Source: Tachypleus tridentatus
Lineage: Eukaryota; Arthropoda; Merostomata; Xiphosura; Limulidae
DNA: 64,000 nucleotides
Direction: 5' to 3'
Assembly: GCF_004210375.1 (NCBI RefSeq)
Contig: NC_134827.1
Coordinates: forward strand, 102,595,285-102,659,284
This document shows, in pieces, positions 23,508 to 35,843 of this stretch (positions within the stretch are counted from its first letter, which is position 1; each line of letters opens with the position of its first letter). The notes under the pieces were generated by a model. That model made no database searches and was not told the DNA's origin. It worked only from the letters and a program-made list of their open reading frames with translations. A program made the translations under genes and the position numbers.

Positions 23508-25318
23508 CTATACAGTACAAACACACACAACTTCAGTTAAATATTAACAAGAACACACATTCCGTGACGACACATACTGATGGACCACCTCAACGGTAGA
23601 TTAAATGAACAATAACTGAATTTATCCTCTTATTTTCCAAAAGAAGAAAACACCTGTACTTAGCTTCCATTCCCTGTGGTATACCTGTACTCTCTATTAT
23701 TTCTTTTTAAACAATAGATTTTTTAAAGTATTTGACAATTTAATTTCTTGGGTTACTCAAAAATTATTACAAGAACTTAAGAAAAGGTTTATAATCTCTG
23801 GAAAGATAAAAAACTCTTAAACTATTATTATGTTTCCAGTCTAAATATTCAACATCCAAAGGTTTCATGTTTTTATTTACTCTTGTTACTACTGAAAAAA
23901 ACAACAACACTTAATTTGGACACACAAAAAAAAGAAAGAAACAAATGCCAGTTGAACTGTTGAAATAACATAAACACCAGTTACGAACGATGGTTACAAG
24001 GATGATTGAGTGACAGACCACACATAGTTAGGGTACAGAAAATAACAGAGTGAATCATAATCGTAATGTGAAATCACCTTGCACTCAAAACTAGTAATGA
24101 GACAGTCTTGATATTTTTGCAAACAAATATTTAGTAAAAAAATTTCATTAAAAATGTGATTTTTTGTGTACAAAAAACTAATCTTTACCAAAAATCTACT
24201 AAATTTTGTGAAGTTACATATACTGTATCCGGAGTTATAGTGCAAATACTTAACATGTGCAAACGGGTATACAAACTCATGTATATTTACCAAGCCCATT
24301 ACAAAAGGGTTAATACTTCAATTCATAATGGTCTTAAATTGTAGTGACACTTTAAATAACCAAGAGTTATAAACATAATACAAAATAAAAGGAGTTGGCA
24401 CTAGGTTTATTTCTACTGTTTTTTACTTTTCTTATGTAAAGGATGCTTACATAAAAGAAATTCATTTGCCTCACAAGCTGACATCTATGTCAGCCAAAGG
24501 TATCCACAACACAGCACTATGCTAAAAAGGGAGACTACTCTGACCACAAGTAGGTGGCAGTCACGTATGCTCAGTCTATTGAAAAGATTATGTGAATTTC
24601 CAGACTAAAATAATTTGTTGTTTTACCCTCAGTGTTGCAGCAAAATTACATATCAGTAGAACACACAAGCTTTATTTAATTAGATCACTATTACAATTTA
24701 CCCTACTGAATGGTAAAGAAAACAAGGAATTTGAAAATCTGTAAAGCTAGACACTTAAAACATCTTTTGCAGTACAAGTAAAAAGTTTATATACATAAAC
24801 TACAGCATATTTCCAGATAATTCAGATGTCCCAGCTTTCTCACAAACTGAACTATAAATGTATGTGGTACATTTTACTAAGATTTTGACTTTGTTGTGCA
24901 TACCCCTATACAAAATATAGAGCTGAATTACAATACAGTTTTAATATCGTACAATCATTCTGCTTGGCGATACATAATATAAATATGCACAGTACCAACT
25001 TTTACCAAAGAAAAATCATGCAGGCACATTATGCTCTTCACAACAGCCAGTGAGCTTATAGCATGAAGCTGAAAACTCATTGACTAAGTTACTAACAATG
25101 AACAAACAGACAGCAACAAAAGGTGAGGTAAATATATTTTACTAACAATTTTATGCAAAAATATTTTAAAAAAACTAATTAATGTTAACCTCTAATCAGA
25201 GCAAGCTCTGCACTTACAGCAAAACCAAATATCCACATGACTATCATTAGAGCTAGCTGAATAAACTGTTTATTTATAAAGATTAGAATGCAAGTTTTAA
25301 TCAGTTTAATAGCCTAGC
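23508..25318. other. BRD4 intron, unique part
   Basis: AT-rich intronic sequence between the exon at 23507 and the minisatellite. No additional exon or transposon was recognised. Confidence 0.7.
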
Positions 25319-28300
25319 TTTCAACATATAGACACCCAACAGCTGAAACACGATATATATAGACACCCAACAGCTGAAACACGATAGATATAGACATCCA
25401 ACAGCTGAAACATGACACATATATACATCCAAAAACTGAAACATAACATATAGACACCCAACAGCTGAAACATGACACATATATACATCCAAAAACTGAA
25501 ACATAACATATAGACACCCAACAGCTGAAACATGACACATATATACATCCAAAAACTGAAACATAACATATAGACACCCAACAGCTGAAACACGATAGAT
25601 ATAGACATCCAACAGCTGAAACATGACACATATATACATCCAAAAACTGAAACATAACATATAGACACCCAACAGCTGAAACACGATAGATATAGACATC
25701 CAACAGCTGAAACATAACATATATATACATCCAAAAACTGAAACATAACATATAGACACCCAACAGCTGAAACACGACACTTACAGACTTCCAACAGCTG
25801 AAACATGACACATATATACATCCAAAAACTGAAACATAACATATAGACACCCAACAGCTGAAACACGATAGATATAGACATCCAACAGCTGAAACATGAC
25901 ACATATATACATCCAAAAACTGAAACATAACATATAGACACCCAACAGCTGAAACACGATAGATATAGACATCCAACAGCCGAAACATAACATATAGACA
26001 CCCAACAGCTGAAACATGATAGATATAGACATCCAACAGCTGAAACATGACACATATATACATCCAAAAACTGAAACATAACATATAGACACCCAACAGC
26101 TGAAACACGATAGATATAGACATCCAACAGCTGAAACATGACACATATATACATCCAAAAACTGAAACATAACATATAGACACCCAACAGCTGAAACACG
26201 ATAGATATAGACATCCAACAGCTGAAACATGACACATATATACATCCAAAAACTGAAACATAACATATAGACACCCAACAGCTGAAACACGACACTTACA
26301 GACTTCCAACAGCTGAAACATGACACATATATACATCCAAAAACTGAAACATAACATATAGACACCCAACAGCTGAAACACGATAGATATAGACATCCAA
26401 CAGCCGAAACATAACATATAGACACCCAACAGCTGAAACATGATAGATATAGACATCCAACAGCTGAAACATGACACATATATACATCCAAAAACTGAAA
26501 CATAACATATAGACACCCAACAGCTGAAACACGACACTTACAGACTTCCAACAGCTGAAACACGACACTTACAGACATCCGACAGCTGAAACGTAACGTA
26601 CAGATATCCGACAGCTGAAACGTAACGTACAGATATCCGACAGCTGAAACGTAACGTACAGATATCCGACAGCTGAAACGTAACGTACAGATATCCGACA
26701 GCTGAAACGTAACGTAATAGACATCCGACAGCTGAAACGTAACGTAATAGACATCCCACAGGCGAAACGTAACGTATAGATATTCGACAGGCGAAACGTA
26801 ACGTATAGATATTCGACAGCGAAAGCGTAGCATATAGATATCCGACAGTGAAAGCGTACGCGTATAGATATTCGACAGGCGAAACGTAACGTATAGATAT
26901 TCGACAGGCGAAACGTAACGTATAGATATTCGACAGGCGAAACGTAACGTATAGATATTCGACAGGCGAAACGTAACGTATAGATATTCGACAGGCGAAA
27001 CGTAACGTATAGATATTCGACAGGCGAAACGTAACGTATAGATATTCGACAGGCGTATATAGAAACGTAACTTGTGCGTATATAGATATTCAACAGTGAA
27101 ACGTAACATATGCGATATAGATATTCGACAGGCGAAACGTAACGTATAGATATTCGACAGGCGAAACGTAACGTATAGATATTCGACAGGCGAAACGTAA
27201 CGTAGAGATATTCGACAGGCGAAACGTAACGTAGAGATATTCGACAGGCGAAACGTAACGTACAGATATTCGACAGGCGAAACGTAACGTACAGATATCC
27301 GACAGGCGAAACGTAACGTACAGATATCCGACAGGCGAAACGCGAAACATATACAGATATCCGACAGGCGAAACGTAACGTACAGATATCCGACAGGCGA
27401 AACGTAACGTACAGATATCCGACAGGCGAAACGTAACGTACAGATATCCGACAGGCGAAACGTAACGTACAGATATCCGACAGCTGAAACGTAACGTACA
27501 GATATCCGACAGCTGAAACGTAACGTACAGATATCCGACAGGTGAAACGTAACATATATAGATATCCGACAGGTGAAAGCGTAACATATATAGATATCCG
27601 ACAGCTGAAAGGTAACGCATATAGATATCCAACAGGTGAAAGCGTAACGTATATAGACATCCAACAGGTGAAAGCGTAACATATATAGACATCCCACAGG
27701 TGAAACGTAACTTATAGATATTCCACAGGCGAAACGTAACATATAGATATTCAACAGGCGAAACGTAACATATAGATATTCAACAGGCGAAAGGTAACAT
27801 ATAGATATTCAACAGGCGAAAGGTAACATATATAGACATCCAACAGGCGAAAGGTAACATATATAGACATCCAACAGGCGAAAGGTAACATATATAGACA
27901 TCCAACAGGCGAAAGGTAACATATATAGACATCCAACAGGTGAAAGGTAACATATATAGACATCCAACAGGTGAAAGGTAACATATATAGACATCCAACA
28001 GGTGAAAGGTAACATATATAGACATCCAACAGGTGAAAGGTAACATATATAGACATCCAACAGGTGAAAGGTAACATATATAGACATCCAACAGGTGAAA
28101 GGTAACATATATAGACATCCAACAGGTGAAAGGTAACATATATAGACATCCAACAGGTGAAAGGTAACATATATAGACATCCAACAGGTGAAAGGTAACA
28201 TATATAGACATCCAACAGGTGAAAGGTAACATATATAGACATCCAACAGGTGAAAGGTAACATATATAGACATCCAACAGGTGAAAGGTAACATATATAG

Positions 28301-29815
28301 ACATCCAACAGGTGAAAGGTAACATATATAGACATCCAACAGGTGAAAGGTAACATATATAGACATCCAACAGGTGAAAGGTAACATATATAGACATCCA
28401 ACAGGTGAAAGGTAACATATATAGACATCCAACAGGTGAAAGGTAACATATATAGACATCCAACAGGTGAAAGGTAACATATATAGACATCCAACAGGTG
28501 AAAGGTAACATATATAGACATCCAACAGGTGAAAGGTAACATATATAGACATCCAACAGGTGAAAGGTAACATATATAGACATCCAACAGGTGAAAGGTA
28601 ACATATATAGACATCCAACAGGTGAAAGGTAACATATATAGACATCCAACAGGTGAAAGGTAACATATATAGACATCCAACAGGTGAAAGGTAACATATA
28701 TAGACATCCAACAGGTGAAAGGTAACATATATAGACATCCAACAGGTGAAAGGTAACATATATAGACATCCAACAGGTGAAAGGTAACATATATAGACAT
28801 CCAACAGGTGAAAGGTAACATATATAGACATCCAACAGGTGAAAGGTAACATATATAGACATCCAACAGGTGAAAGGTAACATATATAGACATCCAACAG
28901 GTGAAAGGTAACATATATAGACATCCAACAGGTGAAAGGTAACATATATAGACATCCAACAGGTGAAAGGTAACATATATAGACATCCAACAGGTGAAAG
29001 GTAACATATATAGACATCCAACAGGTGAAAGGTAACATATATAGACATCCAACAGGTGAAAGGTAACATATATAGACATCCAACAGGTGAAAGGTAACAT
29101 ATATAGACATCCAACAGGTGAAAGGTAACATATATAGACATCCAACAGGTGAAAGGTAACATATATAGACATCCAACAGGTGAAAGGTAACATATATAGA
29201 CATCCAACAGGTGAAAGGTAACATATATAGACATCCAACAGGTGAAAGGTAACATATATAGACATATAGACATATATAGACATCCAACAGGTGAAAGGTA
29301 ACATATATAGACATCCAACAGGTGAAAGGTAACATATATAGATATCCAACAGGTGAAAGGTAACATATATAGATATCCAACAGGTAACATATATAGATAT
29401 CCAACAAAGGTAACATATATAGATATCCAACAGGTGAAAGGTAACATATATAGATATCCAACAGGTGAAAGGTAACATATATAGACATCCAACAGGTGAA
29501 AGGTAACATATATAGATATCCAACAGGTGAAAGGTAACATATATAGACATCCAACAGGTGAAAGGTAACATATATAGATATCCAACAGGTGAAAGGTAAC
29601 ATATATAGATATCCAACAGGTGAAAGGTAACATATATAGACATCCAACAGGTGAAAGGTAACATACATAGATATCCAACAGGTGAAAGGTAACATACATA
29701 GACATCCAACAGGTGAAAGGTAACATATATAGATATCCAACAGGTGAAAGGTAACGTATATAGATATCCAACAGGTGAAAGGTAACATACATAGACATCC
29801 AACAGGTGAAACACG
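25319..29815. repeat. 4.5-kb intronic minisatellite with three repeat classes
   Basis: Three blocks share an ancestral ~30-bp unit. Block 1 (about 25319-26575) is a ~91-bp higher-order repeat of three subunits carrying CAACAGCTGAAACACGAT, CAACAGCTGAAACATGAC and CCAAAAACTGAAACATAA. Block 2 (about 26575-27740) uses 29-bp units around GACAGGCGAAACGTAACGTA. Block 3 (about 27740-29815) uses 31-bp units around CAACAGGTGAAAGGTAACAT. Some 40 consecutive copies from 27930 to 29260 look identical, and the copies near both edges diverge. The array lies in the BRD4 intron between 23507 and 29832, about 15 bp from the splice donor. The long open frames read from it on the minus strand come from the repeat. 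Confidence 0.97.
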
Positions 29816-29831
29816 ACACAGTATTATTTAC

Positions 29832-29984
29832 CTTATCCTGTTTTTCTTTTGCTTGTTTTTTAAACTGTTGAAAACTGTGAAGAGCTGACCTCTGGTTCAG
29901 TGCAGTATTAGTAGAACTCGGACTGGTATCAACTGTCTGGACAAGACTTGACCAGGAACCAAGGTTTTTCAACTTTGGTTTAGC
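29832..29984 (-). CDS. BRD4: BRD4 exon with the KNLGSWSSLVQ block
   Basis: 153 nt (51 codons), phase 0 at both ends, acceptor ATAACAG and donor GTAAATAAT. It encodes AKPKLKNLGSWSSLVQ, then TVDTSPSSTNT, and ends FQQFKKQAKEKQDK. Human BRD4 has KIKNMGSWASLVQ, TTPSST and FEQFRRAAREKEE in the same order, which makes this the clearest family signature apart from the terminus. If the donor is ignored, the frame stays open for more than 2 kb into the minisatellite. Confidence 0.96.
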
Positions 29985-31412
29985 CTGTTATATTACAAAC
30001 GTTTTATTTTTGTAAACTAATGCATTACAAAAAGCAACTAGCAAACAAACGAAAGTACGTCCTTCATATTAGTTTCACGTATTAGACGACAAACATTTTA
30101 ACATAAGTTATAAAATCTTGATGCATTAAAGACATATTTAACACTGCAATTAAAATAATCTCTTTGATAATTATTGTAAACAAGCTTTCTAAAGTTCTGT
30201 GTCATTATAAAGATCTTAATACTGTTAATCACAATTTCACAATCAATTTTCTGTTTATTTTAATAACTTAATTAATCACTTTTAAAGTACATCGTTATAA
30301 ACTACAACGTACATAAACTCTATTTCAATGTCAAAATATTATTATGTATAGTATTTTCTAGCATTAATACTCTTTACTACTATTCACAAATTTATGTCCT
30401 TATTTCAAGAAATATTGCATCAAATAATCATTATTATTTAGTGTGCGATGTGAAACTTCAGAGAACAAAAACTAACAATACACGAATATGAAAGGCAACT
30501 TTGATAAATGCTCAGAAGTGGCCAAAAACTATCTGAACGTAAGCTCCAAGGATTACTGAAAAACTTCATGAAAAACTCATTAGATTTCACACGCATCTAT
30601 CAAAGCCACTTGGTTCGAGAACTCTTAACACCAAATAAGAATCAGTCAGAACACTTTTATAGAATTTAGAAAAGTAGGAGATACAAAGTCATTTTCCACA
30701 CAATAAACTTCAATACACTTTATTACTGACACTTATAATTTATAATCTTTCTTTCTTCTAAAGCTGTTTAGAAGAGATTTGAAAACTCAACCTAAATTAA
30801 ACTGTTTCCCTAATCATGATTTTCATCAGGAACCCCTAAAATTAAAGGATAACCATCCCTAATTTTGATCTTATAACCATAGTGGTGACAACCACTCAGC
30901 AGAAATATTGTTTGTTGTTTTTTGGATTTCGCACAAAGCTACTCGAGTGCTATCTGCACTAGCCGTCCCTAATTTAGCAGCGTAAGACTAAAGGGAAGGC
31001 AACTAGTCATCACTGCCAACTCTTGGGCTACTCTTTTACCAACGAATAGTAGGATTGACCGTCACATTATAACGCCCCCACGGCTGAAAGGGCGAGCATG
31101 TCTGGTGAGACCAGATTGAACCTGAGACCCTTGGATTACTGAGTCGAGCGCCTTAACACACTTGGCCATGCCGGGCCCCAATAGCAGTAAGAGACACCTA
31201 TGCTACTACTCTGGTCCAAATAACAAAACTGACCAGTACAATTATAACATTACAACAACTGAAAATGCAAGGCATACCCAATGCCATGTTTCAGTTTTGA
31301 ACCAAAGAACATCTAACTCACAGGCCAGCATGCTAACCATTAACACACACACAAACTGAAACCAGTCTTAATTAAAATTATTTTTTAATGTAATTACAAA
31401 CTTTCACATTAC
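29985..31412. other. BRD4 intron, holds one SINE
   Basis: AT-rich sequence with the SINE at 30909-31179 and nothing else recognised. Confidence 0.8.
30909..31179 (-). mobile_element. SINE family A
   Basis: Tail TTTGGATTTCGCACAAAGC, a slightly shortened central block (part of CACCCACCG lost), a decayed box B (AGATTGAACCTGAGACCC) and head CTTGGCCATGCCGGGCCC. Confidence 0.92.
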
Positions 31413-31483
31413 CTCTTTTGATACTTCAGGCTGTTTTTGTCGTGCTTTCTTGTCTCCTGTTCCTAGTACTGGAAGTTGATTTC
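31413..31483 (-). CDS. BRD4: BRD4 exon, short linker
   Basis: 71 nt between acceptor CCACCAG and donor GTAATG, in phase 1 and out phase 0. It encodes NQLPVLGTGDKKARQKQPEV ending in SKE. It sits where human BRD4 has PGAPDKDKQKQEPKTP, immediately before the KNMGSWASLVQ block. It was found by splice phase and position, since it is too short for similarity alone. Confidence 0.85.
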
Positions 31484-33813
31484 CTGGTGGAAAAACGTTA
31501 ACATTGATAAACATAACTCTGTAAAATAAAAAATTACATTTTAGTTAACAAGTCTAGTTTCAGTTAATACTGTCATAAGATAATAGCTTTACATAAAATA
31601 GTTTTGTTGTATTTTTGTAAACAGGATATAATTTAACTTGGATATCAGTAAAAAAAACAAGCCTTTAAAAGATAAACATAAAACATAAGTTATTAAAAAA
31701 ACAAACAAGTACGTTTCAGGAAAATTATTCATAACAGTTTTTCAAACTGGGTTTGTTAACAAGTAAACACGTTCTGTTGACTGTATCTATCTAGTGAACA
31801 TTTGGACCACAAACAAAAACATACTTGACAGGTTCTGTTGACTGTATCTATCTAGTGAACATTTGGACCACAAACAAAAACATACTTGACAGGTTCTGTT
31901 GACTGTATCTATCTAGTGAACATTTGGACCACAAACAAAAACATACTTGACAGGTTCTGTTGACTGTATCTATCTAGTGAACATTTGGACCACAAACAAA
32001 AACATACTTGACAGGTTGTGTTGACTGTATCTATCTAGTGAACATTTGGACCACAAACAAAAACACTTGACAGGTTCTGTTGACTGTATCTATCTAGTGA
32101 ACATTTGGACCACAAACATTTTGAGCTGCAAGCACAATTATTCAAAGGATTGCTGAAGGTATGCACTGGTAGCTCAAAACCTTCTTTCACCTCAAAACTG
32201 CCAACACAGATGCAGTCCATTAACAATGATTTTCAAGTACACTCTTCTTTGTCAATTGCAACAATTACGTTAATTTTGAGAAATGACGTACCTCTAGTTA
32301 TATGTACACCATTCTCTGTAAAATGTTACATAAGGTTTGTTAACATATTAATTATCTTATGCTGAAAACATAATAAAACGTTGTTACATCCAAGATATGG
32401 TGCAATTTGATGCTAACAGTTTTGGGCTGTTGCATCATTTCAAGTCAAAATTTATTTAATATTTTTCTTTTCTTGAATATCTAACAGCCAATAAAAATCT
32501 CAGCAAAATCATATTCAAAAGATAACAGTTTTATAGAAAACAGCTAACTAATATTCTTTTGAATCTCTATAGCAGTATCTGGAGACCTTCAGACCATTCA
32601 ATGAATCTTTAAATCATCACCATTAATATTATAGTGTAACTTTATAACAAAACTTAAATATGTTGTCACGAAATTATAGCAGAATCTCACAGTATTTATA
32701 AACAAAATTAGATTAAAAAAAAAAAATGGTAGGTGGTAAGTAAAATTTACAAACAGAGACTGGAAGGTAAAAACACCTTCAGGGATTTTGAGATGCACCT
32801 GGGGAAGACCTGACATTGTATTTTGAAAATTAATTTATGATGTATACCCAACGAGCTTCCTACAATACAAAGTTATAACTGAAATACTGAGATTTAAACC
32901 TTACTTTGATGCATTTGTTTTGGATGAAATAACTTTTTTAAAAAAATCTTAGCTTTAGCCCTAATTATTGACTTTTAGCCTTCTTATGAATTTTTATTCT
33001 GATGGTGGAAATACATTTCTGACCTGTGCAGAGACAACTTAACTAAAATAATTTTAAAACAGTGAATTCCTGATGTTGGCAATGTAATCTACTACTATTC
33101 AACTACCTACACATTACTTTTTATAATCTCCTTGTTACTAAAGTTAACATGACATCATCTGAAACCTAGGATTACTTTCCTCATCACAGTCTATTTGTCA
33201 GTTTTCCTCCTCCTATTTTTCCTCAAATAGATACACAGTAATTTAAAATTTATTTTAAAAAGCCTCAATTGTCACAATGTGTGTGAAGGGTAAACACAAC
33301 TTTCTATTGTTGTTTAGTTATGGTATTGTTATTTTTAAACTATGAAAATGTAATATATTAACTTCACAAATTTCTCCTACATTTTTGTTTAATTTACTAA
33401 AGTAACTATCCTGCCAGTTAATCTTACTATAAAGCAACAGTGCTACCATTTAACACCAGTATCATACTTTTGCTGCCACTCAAAAGTAAGTTTATTGTCT
33501 TTCTTGAACACTAGATATGTAATTACTATATGCATAAATTTTTAGTGAGATATTATATATTTATATTAGTTTTACTACTTCTGATGATTTGTTATTTCAT
33601 TAGTTCTTTCAATAAAGTAATGTAGTGTACACAACACTAGGCTTATTTATGGCAGAAGTATCAACACTGACTGACAGTTCAGCAGTTACGTAACACATGC
33701 ATCATGGAAGTTGTGTCATGTATTTAACTGCACTTATCAGTTATTTATGCATATTTATAAAAATATAAACTTATGAGAATACTGTACCGTCTTTTACATT
33801 AATATGAACAAAC
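31484..33813. other. BRD4 intron, holds a 61-bp tandem array
   Basis: AT-rich. Besides the array at 31771-32120 nothing was recognised. Confidence 0.75.
31771..32120. repeat. 61-bp tandem repeat, about 5.7 copies
   Basis: Unit starts (GTTCTGTTGACTGTATC) at 31771, 31832, 31893, 31954, 32015 and 32074. Copies are almost identical. One unit has a T-to-G change and a 2-bp deletion. The homogeneity indicates recent expansion. Confidence 0.95.
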
Positions 33814-34137
33814 CTGAATTTCCTGACATAAGGCTATCATTAAATCCTGGTGGCAGAGTAAGGTCTGGTGGAGAGAGCTGCTCCATTTGTGGCTCAGGAT
33901 CAATACTAGTTGTCAGCGATGTCTCTCTTAGATCAGTTTGTGGCAAAAGCGAGTCCAAGTAGATATTTTTACACTCGGTTGTTATCTGTGATACAGATGA
34001 AATGTTAAACACCCCAGACATGGACGTGACTGGACCAAGCTCGAGGGAAGAGGAAACTGTCTGAGTTGGATATAAATGTGGCAGTGTCGACGATTCCGAC
34101 TCTGTGCCCACCAACTCATTTAAAGAAAGGAAAGTTC
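33814..34137 (-). CDS. BRD4: BRD4 exon, low-complexity Ser/Thr/Pro region
   Basis: 324 nt, phase 1 at both ends, acceptor TTTCTTCAG and donor GTTTGTTC. It encodes GTFLSLNELVGTESESSTLP and later MEQLSPPDLTLPPGFND. No known domain is seen and the composition suggests disorder. It is assigned to BRD4 because its phase and splice sites fit both neighbours exactly. Being phase-symmetric, it could be skipped without a frameshift. Confidence 0.85.
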
Positions 34138-35453
34138 CTGAAGAAATAAAACAAAATCTGTTATAACAGTACACAGTTTCTGTCTGTTCTGAAAATGCAT
34201 GCACACTTCATTTCAATGTATATAAATGAGAATGTTGATAACAAACAATTTAAAATACACATTTCTCCCATAATTCTGGAAGCTTTTCTTAGACATTTAA
34301 TCACAATAGTTAATATAATTAAGGCACAAAACAAAGTGTATAATACTCTATGACTTTTTCATCATTTTAACACAAGTGTCATTTAACTGAAACTACAGTT
34401 TATAAACTAACATTCGAACACAAGAATAATAAGTCTGTAATAAGCCTAAGAATAGGCACTGAAACTTTAAAACCTTGATTTTATTAACTGTTAAGTTAGA
34501 TTCTATAAAGAACTGTGAAATTTCTGAAATAAAACTGTACAGATGAAAGGCATATGCTACATTATTTTAGTTGATGGAGTTAACTGTTATAATTACAATG
34601 TCTATCCTACCCTGTTACATACTATACAAATTTTAACCCTTTGCAGACTAGTGGAGTCATTTGGTAATTCTAAATGCAGCTCACAACTCACTTTTAACTT
34701 TGCCATTTACCAAACTTTGATTTCTGTCATGTATCTAACCAATAAATACTGTTGTTTTGATACACTGATTCATAAGCTCTGTTTATTTCTCCAAATGAAG
34801 TTTCAGCATGTTCACTTAGCTTGAGAATTAGTTTTATGTTTCTACAATCTCTCTTTATGTGAATTTATTAATTGAACTCCCAGGTCTTAAAAATGGAAGA
34901 GCTTTGAATTGTTTGTTAGCTTTGGAAAATGATAAAACCTAAAGCTAATAACTATCAAAATAGAATGTCCTAAAAGCAAGTGTTGAGACTTTCACAAATT
35001 TTGTGCAATTTGGATTGAATATTTTTACAGTACTTTTAGCATTCCCACTGTCAAGGAACTTTTAATCAAGTGTAAGATATTTATATCAATGATGAGTAAG
35101 TCTAATTACGTATAAAATAATATTTACATCTATAACGTGTTTGTCTTTTTGGACAACCAACAGTAAATTTTTATCACACTTGATTTACACTTCTGGGCAT
35201 GTTCTAATAAATAAGCGTGAACAATGACTTTATACTTGCTGTGATGTTTCAAGGACATTCTGTAGTGTAGGAAATATTTAAATAACTAAAGACCAAACAT
35301 TTTTTTTCAGATTCCTCTTTACACAAAGCTGTGAGAGAAGAAACACAACCTGCAAGTCAGTGTTGTAACCAAGTCTTATACTACTGGATGACAACAATTT
35401 CATAAGAACAAATTAAAAAAACCTAGTGGTCTAAGAGCTAAACTAACACTGAC
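34138..35453. other. BRD4 intron
   Basis: AT-rich. Open frames here lack splice context. No element was recognised. Confidence 0.7.
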
Positions 35454-35588
35454 CTGAACTAGATTGTGGAGAGAGAATAACATGTTTCTTCAGCACAGGT
35501 GGTGTTGTCTTGCTCACTGGTTGTGACAAGGTGAGACTATGACAATTAATCACTGGTTGCTGGTTTTGCAGAGACACCTGGTGTTGAC
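35454..35588 (-). CDS. BRD4: BRD4 duplicated exon, intact copy
   Basis: 135 nt (45 codons), phase 1 at both ends, acceptor TTATTCAG and donor GTCAGTG. It encodes GQHQVSLQNQQPVINCHS and then KKHVILSPQSSSG. It is a clear paralogue of the exon at 37992-38125: both share SLQNQ.PVIN, SQ..KT.PP and KK.VILSP with the same boundaries and phase, so one arose from the other by tandem exon duplication. The function of this disordered segment is unknown. Confidence 0.85.
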
Positions 35589-35843
35589 CTGAATAAATTA
35601 TTCAAACTGTAATTAAAAATAGTTTAACATTAAGAGAGAAGTGTTAAGTGACTAACAGATTACAATAAAGTTTTCTTCCAAATAACTCATATGTTGTCAT
35701 TACTGAACTTTATTAACTGTTGTCTTAAAGTAGAATATAAACACATATTCACTGCTTGGTTGAATGTGATAAAACAAAACCACTCCTATTACTGTAACCA
35801 CACTGCAGACTTTTATGTCTTTAGTGGTTCAAGTTCTCTACAA

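Noticed and set aside
25319..29815. CRISPR-like look of ~30-bp regularly spaced repeats
   Set aside because: There are no unique spacers; units abut directly and diverge gradually. The locus is an intron of an animal gene with no cas genes.
25301..29972. Very long minus-strand open frames (up to 730 codons) of repeated peptide
   Set aside because: They come from a non-coding minisatellite with stop-free units; all three frames give the same peptide. Only the first ~50 codons of the longest one (29832-29984) are a real exon. Kept as a read-through observation, not as a gene.
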